Origin: JBELMB01 sp042088665
GTDB lineage: Bacteria > Pseudomonadota > Alphaproteobacteria > Rhodobacterales > Rhodobacteraceae
DNA: 21,617 nucleotides
NCBI GenBank assembly: GCA_042088665.1
Contig: JBELMB010000080.1
Coordinates: 1 to 21,617, forward strand
Reading direction: 5' to 3'
This document shows, piece by piece, positions 21,422-21,617 of the stretch (the stretch's first letter is position 1; each line of letters opens with the position of its first letter). The position numbers and the translations under genes are program-made. A model generated the notes under the pieces. It saw only the letters and a program-made list of their open reading frames with translations. It did no database searches and was not told the DNA's origin.

Positions 21422-21450
21422 AGACTAGTGAGGCAGGTGGGGCGTGGCAA
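21422..21450 (-). promoter_or_regulatory. Candidate promoter of the PanB-like/Rieske/MtoX operon
   Basis: On the minus strand TTGCCA (21445-21450; five of six consensus) and TAGTCT (21422-21427; three of six) are 17 nt apart. The predicted start of transcription falls in the palindrome at 21402-21421. The -10 is weak, as is common in GC-rich alphaproteobacteria. Confidence 0.4.
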
Positions 21451-21470
21451 GTGGCAAGTGACAAGTGTCA
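21445..21470. repeat. Short tandem heptamer repeat ending in a palindrome
   Basis: TGGCAAG-TGGCAAG-TGACAAG-TGTCAGG: a seven-base unit repeated with drift. The last part forms TGACA-AG-TGTCA (21459-21470), a 5+5 bp inverted repeat. It overlaps the candidate -35 of the minus-strand operon. It may be a regulator site or simple-sequence drift. Confidence 0.5.
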
Positions 21471-21485
21471 GGCGGGGCCCACGTT

Positions 21486-21527
21486 CAGGATCGGCGGTCT
21501 GAATCGGTGGCCAGGATCGGCGGTCTG
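21486..21527. repeat. 16-bp direct repeat, period 26
   Basis: CAGGATCGGCGGTCTG occurs exactly at 21486-21501 and 21512-21527, separated by 10 bp. It lies in the gap between two divergent genes, upstream of the minus-strand operon promoter. Tandem sites about two and a half helical turns apart suggest cooperative regulator binding, or a small duplication. Confidence 0.65.
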
Positions 21528-21607
21528 GCTCCACAGGGATGGCGCAGAGAATTGGCGCGACGTAGTGTCCCAAGGCAGTGACCCGGGGACCGGGAACGGA
21601 GACCAGC

Positions 21608-21617
21608 ATGAAGACTG
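21608..21617 (+). CDS. Start of a divergent gene (only the first codons are in the window)
   Basis: ATG AAG ACT G at the right edge, preceded by GGAG with 6-nt spacing (GGAGACCAGC-ATG). Its position divergent from the PanB-like operon across a repeat-rich gap suggests the operon's regulator or another part of the pathway. Nothing can be said of the product from three codons. Confidence 0.4.

Noticed and set aside
1..21617. CRISPR arrays, tRNA or rRNA genes, insertion sequences, phage genes
   Set aside because: No regularly spaced repeats, cloverleaf-like or rRNA-like sequences, transposase motifs or phage proteins were seen on either strand.

Overview
The window is GC-rich, densely packed bacterial DNA. 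Gene content (Tat-exported ABC binding proteins, an allophanate hydrolase, a GntR/FCD regulator, a Rieske oxygenase, a selenium-binding-protein-type methanethiol oxidase) and codon use suggest an alphaproteobacterium, most likely a Rhodobacterales (Roseobacter-type) genome. That assignment is inference from style, not from a marker gene. No rRNA, tRNA, CRISPR array, insertion sequence or phage gene was seen. It reads as a catabolic and transport region built of three modules, each with its own visible regulatory sites.

Module 1 (1-8991). A BMP-family ABC binding protein runs off the left edge on the minus strand. Next is a LysR regulator (minus), divergent from a plus-strand operon: allophanate hydrolase (AtzF type), family-5 (peptide/opine type) binding protein, two DppB/DppC-type permeases and a fused double ATPase. 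Two near-identical 19-bp inverted repeats carrying a T-N11-A LysR box lie upstream of the BMP gene and in the LysR/atzF gap. This suggests that both transport systems form one LysR regulon for a nitrogenous amide or ureido-type substrate.

Module 2 (9330-15899). A minus-strand operon encodes a PotA-type ATPase, a Tat-exported PotD-type binding protein, two PotB/PotC-type permeases and an Asp/Glu/hydantoin racemase. Divergent from it, a GntR/FCD regulator overlaps a two-domain GNAT acetyltransferase by the ATGA tetranucleotide. A GTATAC-centred palindrome, typical of FCD regulators, lies in the divergent promoter. A strong hairpin separates the binding-protein gene from the permease genes.

Module 3 (16249-21391, minus strand). 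This is a tight six-gene operon: a PanB-family protein with altered active-site residues, a Rieske ring-hydroxylating/demethylating oxygenase, a CitE-like CoA-ester lyase, an SBP56-type methanethiol oxidase, a plant-type [2Fe-2S] ferredoxin and a YccU-type CoA-binding protein. A perfect 9+9 bp palindrome covers the predicted transcription start, and an upstream 16-bp direct repeat (period 26) sits in the gap to a divergent gene that begins at the right edge. I recognise each family but not the pathway as a set. It is the best candidate here for an undescribed catabolic system, plausibly oxidative demethylation or C-S/C-O cleavage giving methanethiol or C1 units plus a CoA-linked acid.
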